Shown piece after piece: positions 1-9,109 of a stretch of DNA of 64,000 nt. Origin of the DNA: Palsa-883 sp035486355 (GTDB lineage Bacteria; Pseudomonadota; Alphaproteobacteria; Acetobacterales; Acetobacteraceae); contig DATHNE010000261.1 of NCBI GenBank assembly GCA_035486355.1, forward strand, positions 33,015-97,014, read 5' to 3'. How positions within the stretch are numbered: the first letter of the stretch is position 1; every line of letters begins with the position of its first letter. The notes below the pieces were generated by a model that was not told the origin of the DNA, ran no database searches, and saw only the letters and a program-made list of their open reading frames with translations. The position numbers and the translations under genes are program-made.

Positions 1-1
1 C

Positions 2-436
2 ATCCAGGACAAGACGATGCCCGGGCTCGACGCCCCCTTCTACCCCTGGCCGTACATCGAAGGCCTGACCATGGCCGAAGCGACGAACGATTTGGCGTTC
101 CTGGTCACCGGCCTCTACGGCAAGCCAGTGCCGCCACAGAATGGCGGGCCGATCCGCCTGGTCACGCCGTGGAAATACGGCTTCAAGTCCGCCAAGGCGA
201 TCGTGAAAATCACCTTCACCGACAACCGCCCGCATACCTTCTGGGAGGCAATCCAGCCCAGCGAGTACGGCTTCTGGGCCAACGTCAATCCAGCAGTCGC
301 GCACCCACGCTGGAGCCAAGCTTCCGAGAGACTGATCGGCACCGATGAACGCGTGCCAACCAAGCTGTTTAACGGCTATGCTGAGTTCGTCGGCGGCCTG
401 TATGCTGATATCAAGGGTGAAAAATTGTTCATGTGA
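2..436 (+). CDS. msrP: Protein-methionine-sulfoxide reductase catalytic subunit MsrP, 3' part
   Basis: Only the C-terminal ~144 residues are in the window; the reading frame is open from base 2 and the 5' end lies outside. The stretch with TMPGLDAPFYPWPYIEGL and the following W/Y-rich segment resembles the C-terminus of MsrP (YedY), the molybdopterin-dependent periplasmic enzyme that reduces methionine sulfoxide in oxidised envelope proteins. The molybdenum-ligand Cys and the Tat signal would be upstream and cannot be checked. The stop codon TGA overlaps the start of the next small ORF (TGATG), which suggests co-translation. The usual partner, the haem membrane protein MsrQ, does not follow. 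Family assignment is confident; activity cannot be judged from this part. Confidence 0.9.
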   Translation: MQDKTMPGLDAPFYPWPYIEGLTMAEATNDLAFLVTGLYGKPVPPQNGGPIRLVTPWKYGFKSAKAIVKITFTDNRPHTFWEAIQPSEYGFWANVNPAVAHPRWSQASERLIGTDERVPTKLFNGYAEFVGGLYADIKGEKLFM

Positions 437-744
437 TGGTGCGACGGGTTCTGGCGGTTCTGGCGGCGGCGTTGCTGGTCGGCACGGTGGCCCTGGCGAC
501 ACTGGAGTCGCCGGATCTGCCGTTGGGCCAACTGTTGCTCGCACTCGACCGCCAGAGCCTCACCCATTTACAATCTGTGGTGGAACAGTTTCTCACGCAC
601 TGGATGTGGACGGAGATCGTTCTGCCCGTGCTGGCACGTCCCGCCTGGCTCATTCCTGCCGCGATGGGCTTGATCTGTGTCGGGCTCTCACTCACCCTGC
701 CAGCCGGGCGGCGGGCGGAACGACCCCGTCAGCGTCGATTCTGA
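436..744 (+). CDS. Small membrane protein next to msrP, unknown function
   Basis: About 102 residues. ATG at 436 overlaps the msrP stop; a GTG at 433 is an alternative start. Two hydrophobic segments are visible, one at about residues 4-22 (LAVLAAALLVGTVALA) and one at about 63-88 (LPVLARPAWLIPAAMGLICVGL), joined by a polar stretch of about 40 residues likely to lie outside the membrane; the C-terminus is Arg-rich. It stands where MsrQ would be expected but is half its length and has neither the five or six helices nor the haem-ligand histidines of MsrQ. Translational coupling to msrP is the only functional clue. I do not recognise the family. Confidence 0.6.
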   Translation: MVRRVLAVLAAALLVGTVALATLESPDLPLGQLLLALDRQSLTHLQSVVEQFLTHWMWTEIVLPVLARPAWLIPAAMGLICVGLSLTLPAGRRAERPRQRRF

Positions 745-853
745 CCCTCGTCAACGTGACCCAAGCGTGAAACGATGCGGCAACGCGCCTGCCGGTACTG
801 TAGGGCATCGCGCGCGCTGACCCGCGCTGAGGGAGGCAGGACCACCGCACGAC

Positions 854-3800
854 ATGCCGGAGCCGCAGCAACCATCAATGCCTGACAGCATCGCAGTGCC
901 CCGGCTGCGACGCGGGCTCGCCCCGCTCGCGGGCCTGCTGATCGCCGTGGTGCTGGCGATGGCGGCACTGGCCAGCTGGGGCGCGCGCCAGCACGCGCTG
1001 ACCCAGATCCGCCAGACCAACGACAATCTCGGCCTGCTGCTGGCCGAGCAGACGTCGCGCACCCTGCAGGCGGTCGATCTGATCCTGCGGGCCACCGCCG
1101 AACAGATCCGTAATGACGGGATCGATTCACCCTCGCAATTCCGCGGTGAGCTGGACAACCAGCATGTGCACGACGCGCTGGCGGATGAGCTGAAGCACCT
1201 GCCTCAGGTCACCGCCCTGACGCTGGTCACCGCGGATGGCAAGCTGGTCAATTCGTCGCAGGCCTGGCCGACGACACCGGCCGATCTGTCCGGACGCGAC
1301 TTCGTGGAATACCTGCGCGCCCATCCGCAGACCGACAGTTATATCGGTGCGGCCCTGCCAGGAAGCCCCGCACCCGAGCAGTCCCTATTTCTCGCGCGTC
1401 GCGTCAACGGGCCGACGGGCGAGCTGATCGGCATCGTCATGGCGCCGGTGTCATCGCATTATTTCGAGGATTTCTATCACGCCATCGCATTGCAGGCCGG
1501 AACGTCGGTCGACATTCTGCGCCGCGACGGCACCTGGATGTTGCGTTATCCGCAAACGAACGGCCTGCTCGGCACGACCCTGCCGTTCGCTTCGCCATGG
1601 CATCAGATCGTCGCTACGGGCGGGGGCAATTATGTCTCGGCCGGCGTGTCGACAGGGACGCCGCAGTTCGTCGCGGTGCAGCCCCTCAAGGACTATCCGC
1701 TGGTGGTTGATATCGCCGTGAGCCGCGACACGGCGCTGGCGGAATGGTGGCACGAGGCGATCGCAATCGTACTGGGCACGCTCGCGATCATCCTCGCCAT
1801 CATCCTGCTGTTTCACGTGCTGGCGAAACAGTTCCAGCGACTGGCGACATCAGAACACACGCTGGCGCAGAGGAATGCCGATCTCGAGCGCACGCAGAAA
1901 CGGTTGCAGGCACAGGCCACCGAACTACGTCGTACCGCTGACGCACTGACCGAGAGCGAACACCTGATCGTCGAAAAATCGAACCTGCTGCAGACCACGC
2001 TCGAATTCATGGGTCAGGGCATCATGATGATCGCCGCGGATCGCACCATCGCGGTGTGCAATCAGCGCACCATCGAAATGCTGGGCCTGCCGGCAGAACT
2101 GAAGGCCGCCGGCACGCCCTTCGCGCAGGTGCTCGCCTACCAGTGGCGCACCGACGAATTCAAGCACACGCCCGAGGATATCCAGGAGTTCGTCCGCTCG
2201 GGTGGCATTCTCGATCAACCGCATGTCTATGAGCGGCGCCGGCCGAATGGGCGTATCATGGAGGTGCGCAGCATGCCGATGCCGGACGGTGGGATCGTTC
2301 GTACCTATACCGATACAACTGAGCGCAAGCTGGCGGAGGAGCGCGCCGCGCAGGCACGCGAGCAGGCGGAAACCGCACGCATGCTGGCCGAGGATGCCAG
2401 TCGCGCGAAAACCGATTTCCTGGCTCATATGTCACATGAGATCCGCACACCGATGAACGGCATCATCGGCATGAATTCGATCCTGCTGGGCTCACGCCTG
2501 GCCGACGAGCAGCGCGAATGCGCCATCGCGGTGCGCGAGAGCGCGGAATCACTGCTGGCGGTGATCAACGACATTCTCGACATCTCCAAACTGGAGGCAG
2601 GTCGCGTCGAGCTCGAACTGCTCGACTTCGACCTGGTGGAGCTGATCGAAGGCGCGGTCGGCCTGCTGGTGCCCCGCGCGCGCGAAAAAGGCATCGATCT
2701 GTCGACCTTCATTGATCCAGCCGCGCGCTTTGGTTTCCACGGCGATCCGACGCGGCTGCGCCAGGTGGTGCTGAATCTGGTCGGCAACGCGATCAAGTTC
2801 ACCGAGACGGGCGGCGTCACCGTCGAGGTGACAACGCGGCCATCACGCGACGATCAGCCGGCCAAAGTCCGAGTGGACGTTCAGGACACCGGTCCTGGCA
2901 TCCCGGAGAACGTGCGTCGACGCCTGTTCGAACCCTTCGCGCAGGCGGACAGCTCGATCTCCCGCCGCTTCGGCGGCACCGGCTTGGGCCTGGCCATCTG
3001 CCGCCAGCTCGTCGAGCTGATGGGCGGCACGATCGATGTCATCAGTTGGCCCGGCCGCGGCAGCCGGTTCTTCTTCGAGATCCCGCTCGCGCGCGCCAAT
3101 GCGCCGGTGCGGGTCAATCGCTCTCTGCCGGAACAATTGCGCGGCCTGCGCGCGTTGCTGGTCGACGACACCGACATCAATCGCCGGGTGTTGCGTCGGC
3201 AGTTGCTGGCGCTCGGCATGGAGATCACCGCCGCGCATGACGGCTTCCAGGCGCTGGCCGAGCTGGAACGCGGCTGGCATCGCGGTCAGCCATTCGACCT
3301 GGTGCTGATCGATCTGGTCATGCCCGGCCTCGCGGGGGATGCGCTGGCGCGCCGCATTCGCGACATGCCGGGCGTGGCACAGGCCAAATTGATCATGGTC
3401 TGCTCGGTCGATCGCGATGCCTTGCCGGCGAAACTGGAACAGCTTGTGGACGCCGTGTTGACCAAGCCCGTGCGCGAGCAGCCCCTGCTGGATACGTTGA
3501 GCCGGCTGTTCGGGCTTGGAACGCTACCGCAACCCTCTCCGACGGAGTCCGAGACTGCCGTGCCGGTGCCCGATCTCGTGGCGCTGCGGATCCTCGTGGC
3601 GGAAGACAACAAGATCAACCAGCGGCTGATGATGATGCTGTTGGCGGCCGCGGGACATCAGGTCGCGGTGGTCAACAACGGCGAGGAGGCGGTGGCGGCA
3701 GTGCGCCAGGGCGGCTTCGATATCGTGCTGATGGATATTCAGATGCCGGTGCTGGACGGCGTGGGCGCCTCGAACCAGATCCGTGCATTGCCGGCTCCGC

Positions 3801-4342
3801 AGTGCCATATTCCGATCCTGGCGCTGACGGCCGACGCGATCGCGGGAGCCGAGGAGCGCTATCTGGCCGCCGGCATGGACGCGTATCTCGCCAAGCCGAT
3901 CACGCCAGCGTCACTGCAAACCGCGTTGGCCAAGTTGACCGGCCTCGCACGAGAGTCGGAGTCCGCGGTGTCTCCATCATCGTCGACACCAGCACCGTTG
4001 GCGGTCGAGCAGTCGGTCATCGCCGAGCTGCGCCGCATCTTCACGCCAGCGCAGTTCGACAGCTTCCTGGCGGACGCGCTGGACGACATCCCGAAGCGCA
4101 TCCAGCGTCTGACCGACCATGTCGCGGCAGGTGACCTGGCCGCCGCGACACGCGAGGCGCACGACCTGGTGTCGTTGATCGGCAATTGCGGGGGCAAGCA
4201 GGCCAGCGGCCTGGCCCGCGTCGTCGAACAGGCCTGCCGCACCGGCGATCACGCCGTGGCCACGGAACAGCACGAGGCGTTCGTAACAGCGGCCGCCACG
4301 GCCCTGACCGAACTCGCGACGCTCCGCCAACTCGTCGACTGA
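854..4342 (+). CDS. Hybrid sensor histidine kinase with two receivers and Hpt domain
   Basis: 1162 residues. Order: cytoplasmic N-terminus, TM1 (~25-42), periplasmic sensor of ~250 residues of the PDC/CACHE type, TM2 (~297-322), coiled coil, PAS (~375-490), HisKA with the phospho-acceptor in AHMSHEIRTPMNG (His528), HATPase_c with N box (LNLVGNAIKF) and G boxes (DTGPGIP, GGTGLGLAI), receiver 1 (Asp820 in VLIDLVMPG), receiver 2 (VAEDN; Asp961 in VLMDIQMPVLDG) and Hpt (His1103 in REAHDLVSLIGNCGG). This is a full internal phosphorelay of the BarA/EvgS kind. Receiver 1 begins LLVDDTD, so its acidic pocket is present too. No response regulator is adjacent; the output partner is unknown. A GAF protein follows 22 bp downstream. 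The start is chosen as the first ATG after GAGGGAGG; ATG at 878 is possible. Confidence 0.93.
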   Translation: MPEPQQPSMPDSIAVPRLRRGLAPLAGLLIAVVLAMAALASWGARQHALTQIRQTNDNLGLLLAEQTSRTLQAVDLILRATAEQIRNDGIDSPSQFRGELDNQHVHDALADELKHLPQVTALTLVTADGKLVNSSQAWPTTPADLSGRDFVEYLRAHPQTDSYIGAALPGSPAPEQSLFLARRVNGPTGELIGIVMAPVSSHYFEDFYHAIALQAGTSVDILRRDGTWMLRYPQTNGLLGTTLPFASPWHQIVATGGGNYVSAGVSTGTPQFVAVQPLKDYPLVVDIAVSRDTALAEWWHEAIAIVLGTLAIILAIILLFHVLAKQFQRLATSEHTLAQRNADLERTQKRLQAQATELRRTADALTESEHLIVEKSNLLQTTLEFMGQGIMMIAADRTIAVCNQRTIEMLGLPAELKAAGTPFAQVLAYQWRTDEFKHTPEDIQEFVRSGGILDQPHVYERRRPNGRIMEVRSMPMPDGGIVRTYTDTTERKLAEERAAQAREQAETARMLAEDASRAKTDFLAHMSHEIRTPMNGIIGMNSILLGSRLADEQRECAIAVRESAESLLAVINDILDISKLEAGRVELELLDFDLVELIEGAVGLLVPRAREKGIDLSTFIDPAARFGFHGDPTRLRQVVLNLVGNAIKFTETGGVTVEVTTRPSRDDQPAKVRVDVQDTGPGIPENVRRRLFEPFAQADSSISRRFGGTGLGLAICRQLVELMGGTIDVISWPGRGSRFFFEIPLARANAPVRVNRSLPEQLRGLRALLVDDTDINRRVLRRQLLALGMEITAAHDGFQALAELERGWHRGQPFDLVLIDLVMPGLAGDALARRIRDMPGVAQAKLIMVCSVDRDALPAKLEQLVDAVLTKPVREQPLLDTLSRLFGLGTLPQPSPTESETAVPVPDLVALRILVAEDNKINQRLMMMLLAAAGHQVAVVNNGEEAVAAVRQGGFDIVLMDIQMPVLDGVGASNQIRALPAPQCHIPILALTADAIAGAEERYLAAGMDAYLAKPITPASLQTALAKLTGLARESESAVSPSSSTPAPLAVEQSVIAELRRIFTPAQFDSFLADALDDIPKRIQRLTDHVAAGDLAAATREAHDLVSLIGNCGGKQASGLARVVEQACRTGDHAVATEQHEAFVTAAATALTELATLRQLVD

Positions 4343-4364
4343 CCGCGTTCATTGAAGAGGGATC

Positions 4365-4835
4365 ATGCACGACCGTATCCTTGCTGCGCTGGCGGCGACC
4401 GATCAGCCGCTTGCAACTTTCCGTGCCGTGGATGCCGCGCTGGCGGAGACGCCCGGCCACATTCTGTTCACGGTGCTGGTGCATCACCGCGCGGCGCGGC
4501 AGTCCGAACGCTTCTACAGCAATAGGCCGGACGCCTATCCGGTGGGCGGCCGCAAGCCGGTCACCGACAGCGCCTGGATGCAGCGTGTGATCCATGGCGG
4601 GCAGCCCTATATCGGTCGCACGCGCGAGGACATTGCCGCCAACTTCTTCGACCACGCGCTGATAAATTCGCTCGGATGTGAATCGATTCTGAACATGCCG
4701 GTGCGCTGGAATGGCCAGACGCTCGGGACACTGAATCTGTGTCATCGCGCAGGCCATTATGCCGAGAGCCACCTGCCCCAAATCCGCCTGATCGCCCAGC
4801 TCGCTGCGCCGGCGGTGCTGATGGTGGACGGGTAA
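4365..4835 (+). CDS. GAF domain protein
   Basis: 156 residues, essentially a single GAF fold: the C-terminal half (about residues 88-155) has the typical pattern of a Cys/Ser-rich sheet (NSLGCESILNMPVRWNGQTLGTLNLCHRAGHYAESHLPQ, described here by its key GCESILNMPV and LGTLNL strands) followed by the closing helix. It starts 22 bp after the hybrid kinase with a good GAGGGA ribosome site, so the two are probably one transcript and it may feed a small-molecule signal to the kinase system. Similar stand-alone GAF proteins are annotated in many proteobacteria without known ligand; some belong to the fRMsr (free methionine sulfoxide reductase) group, but the cysteine pattern here does not clearly match that enzyme. 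Confidence 0.75.
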   Translation: MHDRILAALAATDQPLATFRAVDAALAETPGHILFTVLVHHRAARQSERFYSNRPDAYPVGGRKPVTDSAWMQRVIHGGQPYIGRTREDIAANFFDHALINSLGCESILNMPVRWNGQTLGTLNLCHRAGHYAESHLPQIRLIAQLAAPAVLMVDG

Positions 4836-4843
4836 TCCCGACC

Positions 4844-4949
4844 TGTCATTGCGAGGCACGTGGCGACGAATCTCGACCCAGGGAGACACTTACTATGGTG
4901 CCACCACATCGCGAGATTGCTCTTCGTCGCCACGCGTCTCGTAATGACA
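4844..4949. repeat. REP-like palindromic element, copy 1
   Basis: A long imperfect inverted repeat. The left arm begins TGTCATTGCGAGGCACGTGG and the right arm reads, on the other strand, TGTCATTACGAGACGCGTGG; both continue with CGACGA and end with ATCTCG. Arms are ~32-38 nt around a ~35 nt centre. It fills the space between the convergent GAF and Nudix genes, so it could also terminate transcription from both sides. A related copy lies at 58463-58548. Confidence 0.8.
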
Positions 4950-4962
4950 ATGGGCGTACGCG

Positions 4963-5394
4963 CTACCCCACCAGCCCACGCGCGATATCGATCACGCGAT
5001 AAGCCTCATTCCAAAGATTGTACTCGCGCAGCCGATCCATCGGAACCCATGCCGCTTCCGTTACGTCGGTTCCGGCCATGGGCTCCCCACTCTCCCACCG
5101 GCACGCATAATCGATAATAGTGTAATGATACTGCACGCGCCCCGCGTCGTCGTGCCGTATGCTGTCGACATTGGCCGCCAGATGCAGTGCTCCAACCCGC
5201 AGCCCCGTCTCCTCCTCCAGCTCCCGCCGCGCCGCCGCCTCACAGGTCTCCCCCAGATCCTGCGCACCACCCGGTAACGTCCAGCTACCAACCGCGGGCG
5301 GCTTGCCGCGCCGCACTAGCAGCACGCTGTCCCCCTTCAGCACCACAATGCCGATACCAACGATCGGCCGTGTCGGGTATTCGCGATCGCTCAC
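4963..5394 (-). CDS. Nudix hydrolase
   Basis: 143 residues from the GTG at 5394, which overlaps the stop of the upstream gene by 4 nt (GTGA); this overlap and the onset of homology (YPTRPIVGIGIVVLKGD) decide the start. The Nudix box is complete: GGAQDLGETCEAAARRELEEETGL fits GX5EX7REUXEEXGU. The family hydrolyses nucleoside diphosphates linked to other groups in the cytoplasm; the short N-terminal strand and SWTLPGG motif resemble ADP-ribose pyrophosphatase or housekeeping MutT-like enzymes, but substrate cannot be told. It is the last gene of the Gld-type ABC operon, an unexpected partner whose role there is unknown. Confidence 0.88.
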   Translation of the reverse strand: MSDREYPTRPIVGIGIVVLKGDSVLLVRRGKPPAVGSWTLPGGAQDLGETCEAAARRELEEETGLRVGALHLAANVDSIRHDDAGRVQYHYTIIDYACRWESGEPMAGTDVTEAAWVPMDRLREYNLWNEAYRVIDIARGLVG

Positions 5395-6461
5395 GGTTTG
5401 GCCGATGGCGCGCTGGGTGCCGCAGGAGGCGTCGGCGGCGTTGCCTTCAGCGTGTCGAGGCTCGGCGTCAGCGACGCCTCCTTCCACGACCCAAGCTGAT
5501 AGGTCCATCCCGCCAGACGGGCGTTCAACTTTGCCGCCTCATCCTTGGTCTTGTCGCCGCCGGTCGCCGAGAAGCGCGCCCAGATATCCTTCGCGCCCTT
5601 TAGCACCGTCACGGTCACCGCCAGCCCGTCTGTCGTGGTGAATACTGCAGACCCGATCGTATCGCCAACCTTGGGTGCGACAGCCCCCTTGTCCGTCGCC
5701 ACATCCTCGAAATTCAGCAGCTCCAGCCCCCGATCCAGATCGTCCAGCTTGTAGTCTTCCAGCTTCGGCGGATTGGCCGGCGCCGTCAGCACCAGCTTGC
5801 CATTCTGCTTGCTGAGATCCAGTTCGGTGTCGCCACGATGCACCACGACGCTGGCGATGCGCGCGTGGTCGATGTTCATGATGTCGCGATCCAGCCAGAG
5901 CTGCGGATCGGCATCCACTTCCAGGCTGCCCTCGGCCAGCCAGGTCTGCGCTCGCCCCGGCCGGCGCACGAACACCTCGTCTGGTACATTCCCCGCCGTC
6001 CGCACGCGCCGATGCCCCACCAGCAGCGCGGCAATCACATGGTCCGACGCATCAAACACGCGCAGCAGATCCGCGGAGCTTTCCTTCTGATCCGCATCCT
6101 CCAATCCCAACCGGTTGTACAACGTCGGGTCCGACGTGCGCGGCTCGACCAGGCGCAGCTCGGTCAACGCCGTCAGCATGCCGCGCAGCTTGGGCACCTG
6201 CACCGGATACATGTCGCGCTGCAACAGGCCCCAAGGCGATTCCGTCTTGTTGCCCTTGCGGGCCAGCGTGATCGTGGTCCCCTGATGCGTGATCTCGACG
6301 CGCGCGGCATCCGCCAGCTTTGCGGTGAGGTCGGGGAACATCAGCGTGCCGCGCGCGACCTCGGACCGTTCGGATGGTTCTTGCCCCGGACCGAAATACC
6401 ACCCGCCGGCGACCGAGAGTACCCCCAGCACGCACAAGATGCTTAGCGTCCGCGTCTTCAT
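5391..6461 (-). CDS. DUF4340 domain protein of Gld-type ABC operon
   Basis: 356 residues. An N-terminal hydrophobic segment (LSILCVLGVLSVAGGWYFG) is likely an uncleaved anchor or signal, and the rest is periplasmic with alternating strands characteristic of DUF4340 (VEITHQGTTITLARKG; repeated WLDRDIMNID and VTVTVLKG modules). The C-terminal tail (~335-356) is Pro/Ala-rich. DUF4340 proteins are routinely encoded after GldG-like genes. The start ATG overlaps the gldG-like stop by 4 nt and its own stop overlaps the Nudix start, so all are co-translated. Function is unknown; the position suggests an extracytoplasmic subunit of the ABC complex. Confidence 0.85.
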   Translation of the reverse strand: MKTRTLSILCVLGVLSVAGGWYFGPGQEPSERSEVARGTLMFPDLTAKLADAARVEITHQGTTITLARKGNKTESPWGLLQRDMYPVQVPKLRGMLTALTELRLVEPRTSDPTLYNRLGLEDADQKESSADLLRVFDASDHVIAALLVGHRRVRTAGNVPDEVFVRRPGRAQTWLAEGSLEVDADPQLWLDRDIMNIDHARIASVVVHRGDTELDLSKQNGKLVLTAPANPPKLEDYKLDDLDRGLELLNFEDVATDKGAVAPKVGDTIGSAVFTTTDGLAVTVTVLKGAKDIWARFSATGGDKTKDEAAKLNARLAGWTYQLGSWKEASLTPSLDTLKATPPTPPAAPSAPSAKP

Positions 6462-8371
6462 GTGCGTGCCCTGGAGCGACGTCGACTGCGCGCGATGCCC
6501 AACACGATCGCGAGAAGGGTCAGCACCGCCGGCACCAACACGATGTCGAACAACCGCAATTCATTCTCAAGTTGCGCAATGCCGCGGTTCAGCTCGAACT
6601 GCACGGCACGCAGCTTCTGCCGCGTTTGCAGAATATCCTGGCGCGCCGCATCGATCGCCGCGCGCTGCTCTGGCGTGATGACCGGCTGTGCCGACTGGTC
6701 GCTGCCTTGCGCACTGCCCTGTCGCAGCGTCTGCAACTGCTTCTGCACGGCGTCCAGGTGCTGCTGCAACGTCTGCTCGGTCTGGCGGAACTGCGCCTCG
6801 GCATCCGCCTGCATCTGATTGACCAGCACGAACGGCCGCACTGACGACCCGCGCGAGCGCAGCCCGATCAGCACATCGCCACCCGCCAGCGTATCGATCA
6901 GGTTGGCGACGAACGGCCCATTGTCGCTGAACGGGGTCGCCTGCGACTGGCCGAAGAAGTCCTGGATGCGCACCCAGAAACGATCCGCCAGGATATCGGA
7001 ATCTGCCACCACCACCAGGTTCGCCGGCGTCTTGGTTTCCGGAATATAGGCGGGGAAGTTATCCGGCCGCTTCTGCCCGGCAGCCAGCGGCGGCGGCTCA
7101 GTGAAAGCGGATTTCAACACACCGCGCACGCGGGCCGCGATCACTTCGGGCCCCAGCGTCGGCTTGAAATTCGCGAGGACCTTCGCCGGATCCGGTAGCT
7201 TTACCTCATCCATCGGCACCGGCCCGGTATGTGGTCCGGTGGTCAGCAGCGGCGTGAAGGTGATCGAAGCATTCGGCGCTTTCGCGATGTAACCCGACGA
7301 CGCGACGCTGACCTGCTGCAGATCCGCGGTCGCCGGATCGTCGTGATTGATGCCGTCGCGGATGTTGAACCACGCGACATAGTCGACTGCTTGCACCCGA
7401 TCATCCGGGCTGGCACGCACCCGCCACGCGCCATCCAGGTCGCCGATCACCTTGGTGGGATCGTATTGAATACCCCATGCCTTGAACAGCTTCGGCAGGT
7501 CGGAGCTGGTGTCCTGCGGCGGCATGCCGGAGGGCGACGGCGCCGCCGCCATCGCCTCACTCCACGGATCAACCATCACCATCAGCCGCCCGCCACGCAT
7601 GACGAACTGGTCGATGGCGTACTGCGTCGCGTCCGAGAGATTCTGCACCTCGGCCACCAGCAGTACCTGGATCGCCGGATCGATCATCTGCGCATCGGTT
7701 GGCACAGTGCGCACGTCATTGGTCTGCCGCAGCATCATGATCGAGGCGTAGGGCTGCCCTGCGCCGCCTGGCCGCCCCTGGTTCATCATCATCATGCGCG
7801 GATCACCATCGACCGGCAGCGACGACATCACGCCCACCACCGGGCGCTTCGGGTTGGACAGGTCGTAGATCAGCTTCGTCAGGTCGTATTCCAAGAACGG
7901 CTCGCGCTCCGGCTGGAAGAAGGCGATGTCGCGATCATCATCCAGCATGTTCGATCCAGCGAGGCCGAAATAAACCTGCTCGCCCGACTGGTCGACCGGT
8001 ACGCCTTGCAGCCCCTCGGCCAGCGCCTCATCCTCGGTGGCGCTGAACGGCTCCGGATCATAGAACTGCAGGTGCAGCTTGCCGTTCGCCACCGCGGCGT
8101 ATTGTTCCAGCATCTCGCGCACCCGGTCAGCATAGCTGCCATAAGATGGCACCGCCGCGCCCAGCTTGCGCGAGTAGAACAGCTTCAGCGTGATCGGGTC
8201 CTTGAGGTTGGCCAGGATCTGCTTGGTGCCCGGCGACAGCGTGTACAGATGTTGCTGCGTCAGATCGACCTGCAAATTAGTCAGGCGGGCGTCGGAATAC
8301 ATGTTGATGCCGATGACGATCGCCAGCACGGCGATGATACCAACCACGGCCGAGAGCGTGCGGTGCCGCAT
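6458..8371 (-). CDS. GldG-like protein (ABC-type uncharacterised transport, auxiliary)
   Basis: 637 residues. One TM helix near the N-terminus (TLSAVVGIIAVLAIVIGINMY), a large periplasmic region with a GldG/intraflagellar-transport-like fold (NLQVDLTQQHLYTLSPGTKQILANLKDPITLKLFYS), a Gln-rich coiled coil at about 530-605 (QFRQTEQTLQQHLDAVQKQLQTL...) and a second TM helix near the C-terminus (LFDIVLVPAVLTLLAIVLGIA) followed by an Arg-rich tail. This is the standard layout of GldG-like proteins in non-gliding bacteria. GldG works with GldA and GldF as an ABC complex; in Bacteroidetes it is linked to gliding and secretion, elsewhere the role is unknown. It lies 4 bp after the permease gene. Confidence 0.88.
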   Translation of the reverse strand: MRHRTLSAVVGIIAVLAIVIGINMYSDARLTNLQVDLTQQHLYTLSPGTKQILANLKDPITLKLFYSRKLGAAVPSYGSYADRVREMLEQYAAVANGKLHLQFYDPEPFSATEDEALAEGLQGVPVDQSGEQVYFGLAGSNMLDDDRDIAFFQPEREPFLEYDLTKLIYDLSNPKRPVVGVMSSLPVDGDPRMMMMNQGRPGGAGQPYASIMMLRQTNDVRTVPTDAQMIDPAIQVLLVAEVQNLSDATQYAIDQFVMRGGRLMVMVDPWSEAMAAAPSPSGMPPQDTSSDLPKLFKAWGIQYDPTKVIGDLDGAWRVRASPDDRVQAVDYVAWFNIRDGINHDDPATADLQQVSVASSGYIAKAPNASITFTPLLTTGPHTGPVPMDEVKLPDPAKVLANFKPTLGPEVIAARVRGVLKSAFTEPPPLAAGQKRPDNFPAYIPETKTPANLVVVADSDILADRFWVRIQDFFGQSQATPFSDNGPFVANLIDTLAGGDVLIGLRSRGSSVRPFVLVNQMQADAEAQFRQTEQTLQQHLDAVQKQLQTLRQGSAQGSDQSAQPVITPEQRAAIDAARQDILQTRQKLRAVQFELNRGIAQLENELRLFDIVLVPAVLTLLAIVLGIARSRRRSRART

Positions 8372-8375
8372 CGTG

Positions 8376-9107
8376 CTAGCTCGCCTTGTTCCGCTCGACC
8401 AGCACCGCGGTCACATACAGCCAGAACGTGATGAAGCTGGCGAAGAACACCAGATCGCGCAGGCTGACCACGCCGCGGGTGAAATCCTGGAACCGGTCGA
8501 TCACCGCCAACCGCCGCGCCACCGTGGCCAGCGTCGGAACATTCTGGCTGAGGAAGTCGGTGACCACGGAATACGACGCCATGGCGAACACGAAACACAC
8601 CGCCAGGCCCAATACGAAGGCGATCACCTGGTTCTTCGTCGCGGCTGACATCGCCGATCCGACCGACAGGAATGCCCCCGCGATGATCAGCGATCCCGCG
8701 TACCCCGACGCGATGACCCCGTTATCAGGATTGCCCAGCAGGTTGACGGTGATCACGAACGGAAACGTCAGCAGCAGCGCGATCGCGCAGAACGCCCAGG
8801 CCGCCAGGAACTTCCCGATCACCGCCTGTCCATGCGTGATCGGCAGCGACAGCAGCAGCTCGATCGTGCCCAGCCGCCGTTCCTCCGCCCACAGCCGCAT
8901 AGTGATCGCCGGCACCAGCAACAGGAAGACCCACGGCATGAAGGTGAAGAACGGGTTCAGGTCCGCCTGCCCACGGCTGAAGAAGCTGCCCAGGTTGAAG
9001 GTCAGCGCGCCTTGCAGCACGAGGAAGATGACGATGAACACGCTGGCGACCGGTGTCGCGAAATATCCCGCCAGCTCCCGCCGCGCGACGATGAAGGTGA
9101 TGCGCAT
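8376..9107 (-). CDS. ABC-2 type permease, GldF-like
   Basis: 243 residues with six predicted membrane helices (for example VASVFIVIFLVLQGALTF, FLLLVPAITMRLWAEERRLGTIELLLSLPI, LTFPFVITVNLLG, VIAFVLGLAVCFVFAMASY). The TMRLWAEERRLGTIELLLSLPIT loop is diagnostic for the ABC-2/GldF permease family. It starts 2 bp after the ATPase stop and is followed by the GldG-like gene, giving the gldA-gldF-gldG order. Exported substrate unknown. Confidence 0.9.
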   Translation of the reverse strand: MRITFIVARRELAGYFATPVASVFIVIFLVLQGALTFNLGSFFSRGQADLNPFFTFMPWVFLLLVPAITMRLWAEERRLGTIELLLSLPITHGQAVIGKFLAAWAFCAIALLLTFPFVITVNLLGNPDNGVIASGYAGSLIIAGAFLSVGSAMSAATKNQVIAFVLGLAVCFVFAMASYSVVTDFLSQNVPTLATVARRLAVIDRFQDFTRGVVSLRDLVFFASFITFWLYVTAVLVERNKAS

Positions 9108-9109
9108 GC

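Noticed and set aside
436..744. Calling the small ORF after msrP as msrQ
   Set aside because: MsrQ has about 200 residues, several helices and haem-ligating histidines; this ORF has two hydrophobic segments and no His pair.
7229..8431. A 400-codon open frame on the plus strand opposite the gldG-like gene
   Set aside because: Composition is rich in Arg/His and lacks any domain; it mirrors the coding strand of a well-supported GldG-like protein in high-GC DNA.
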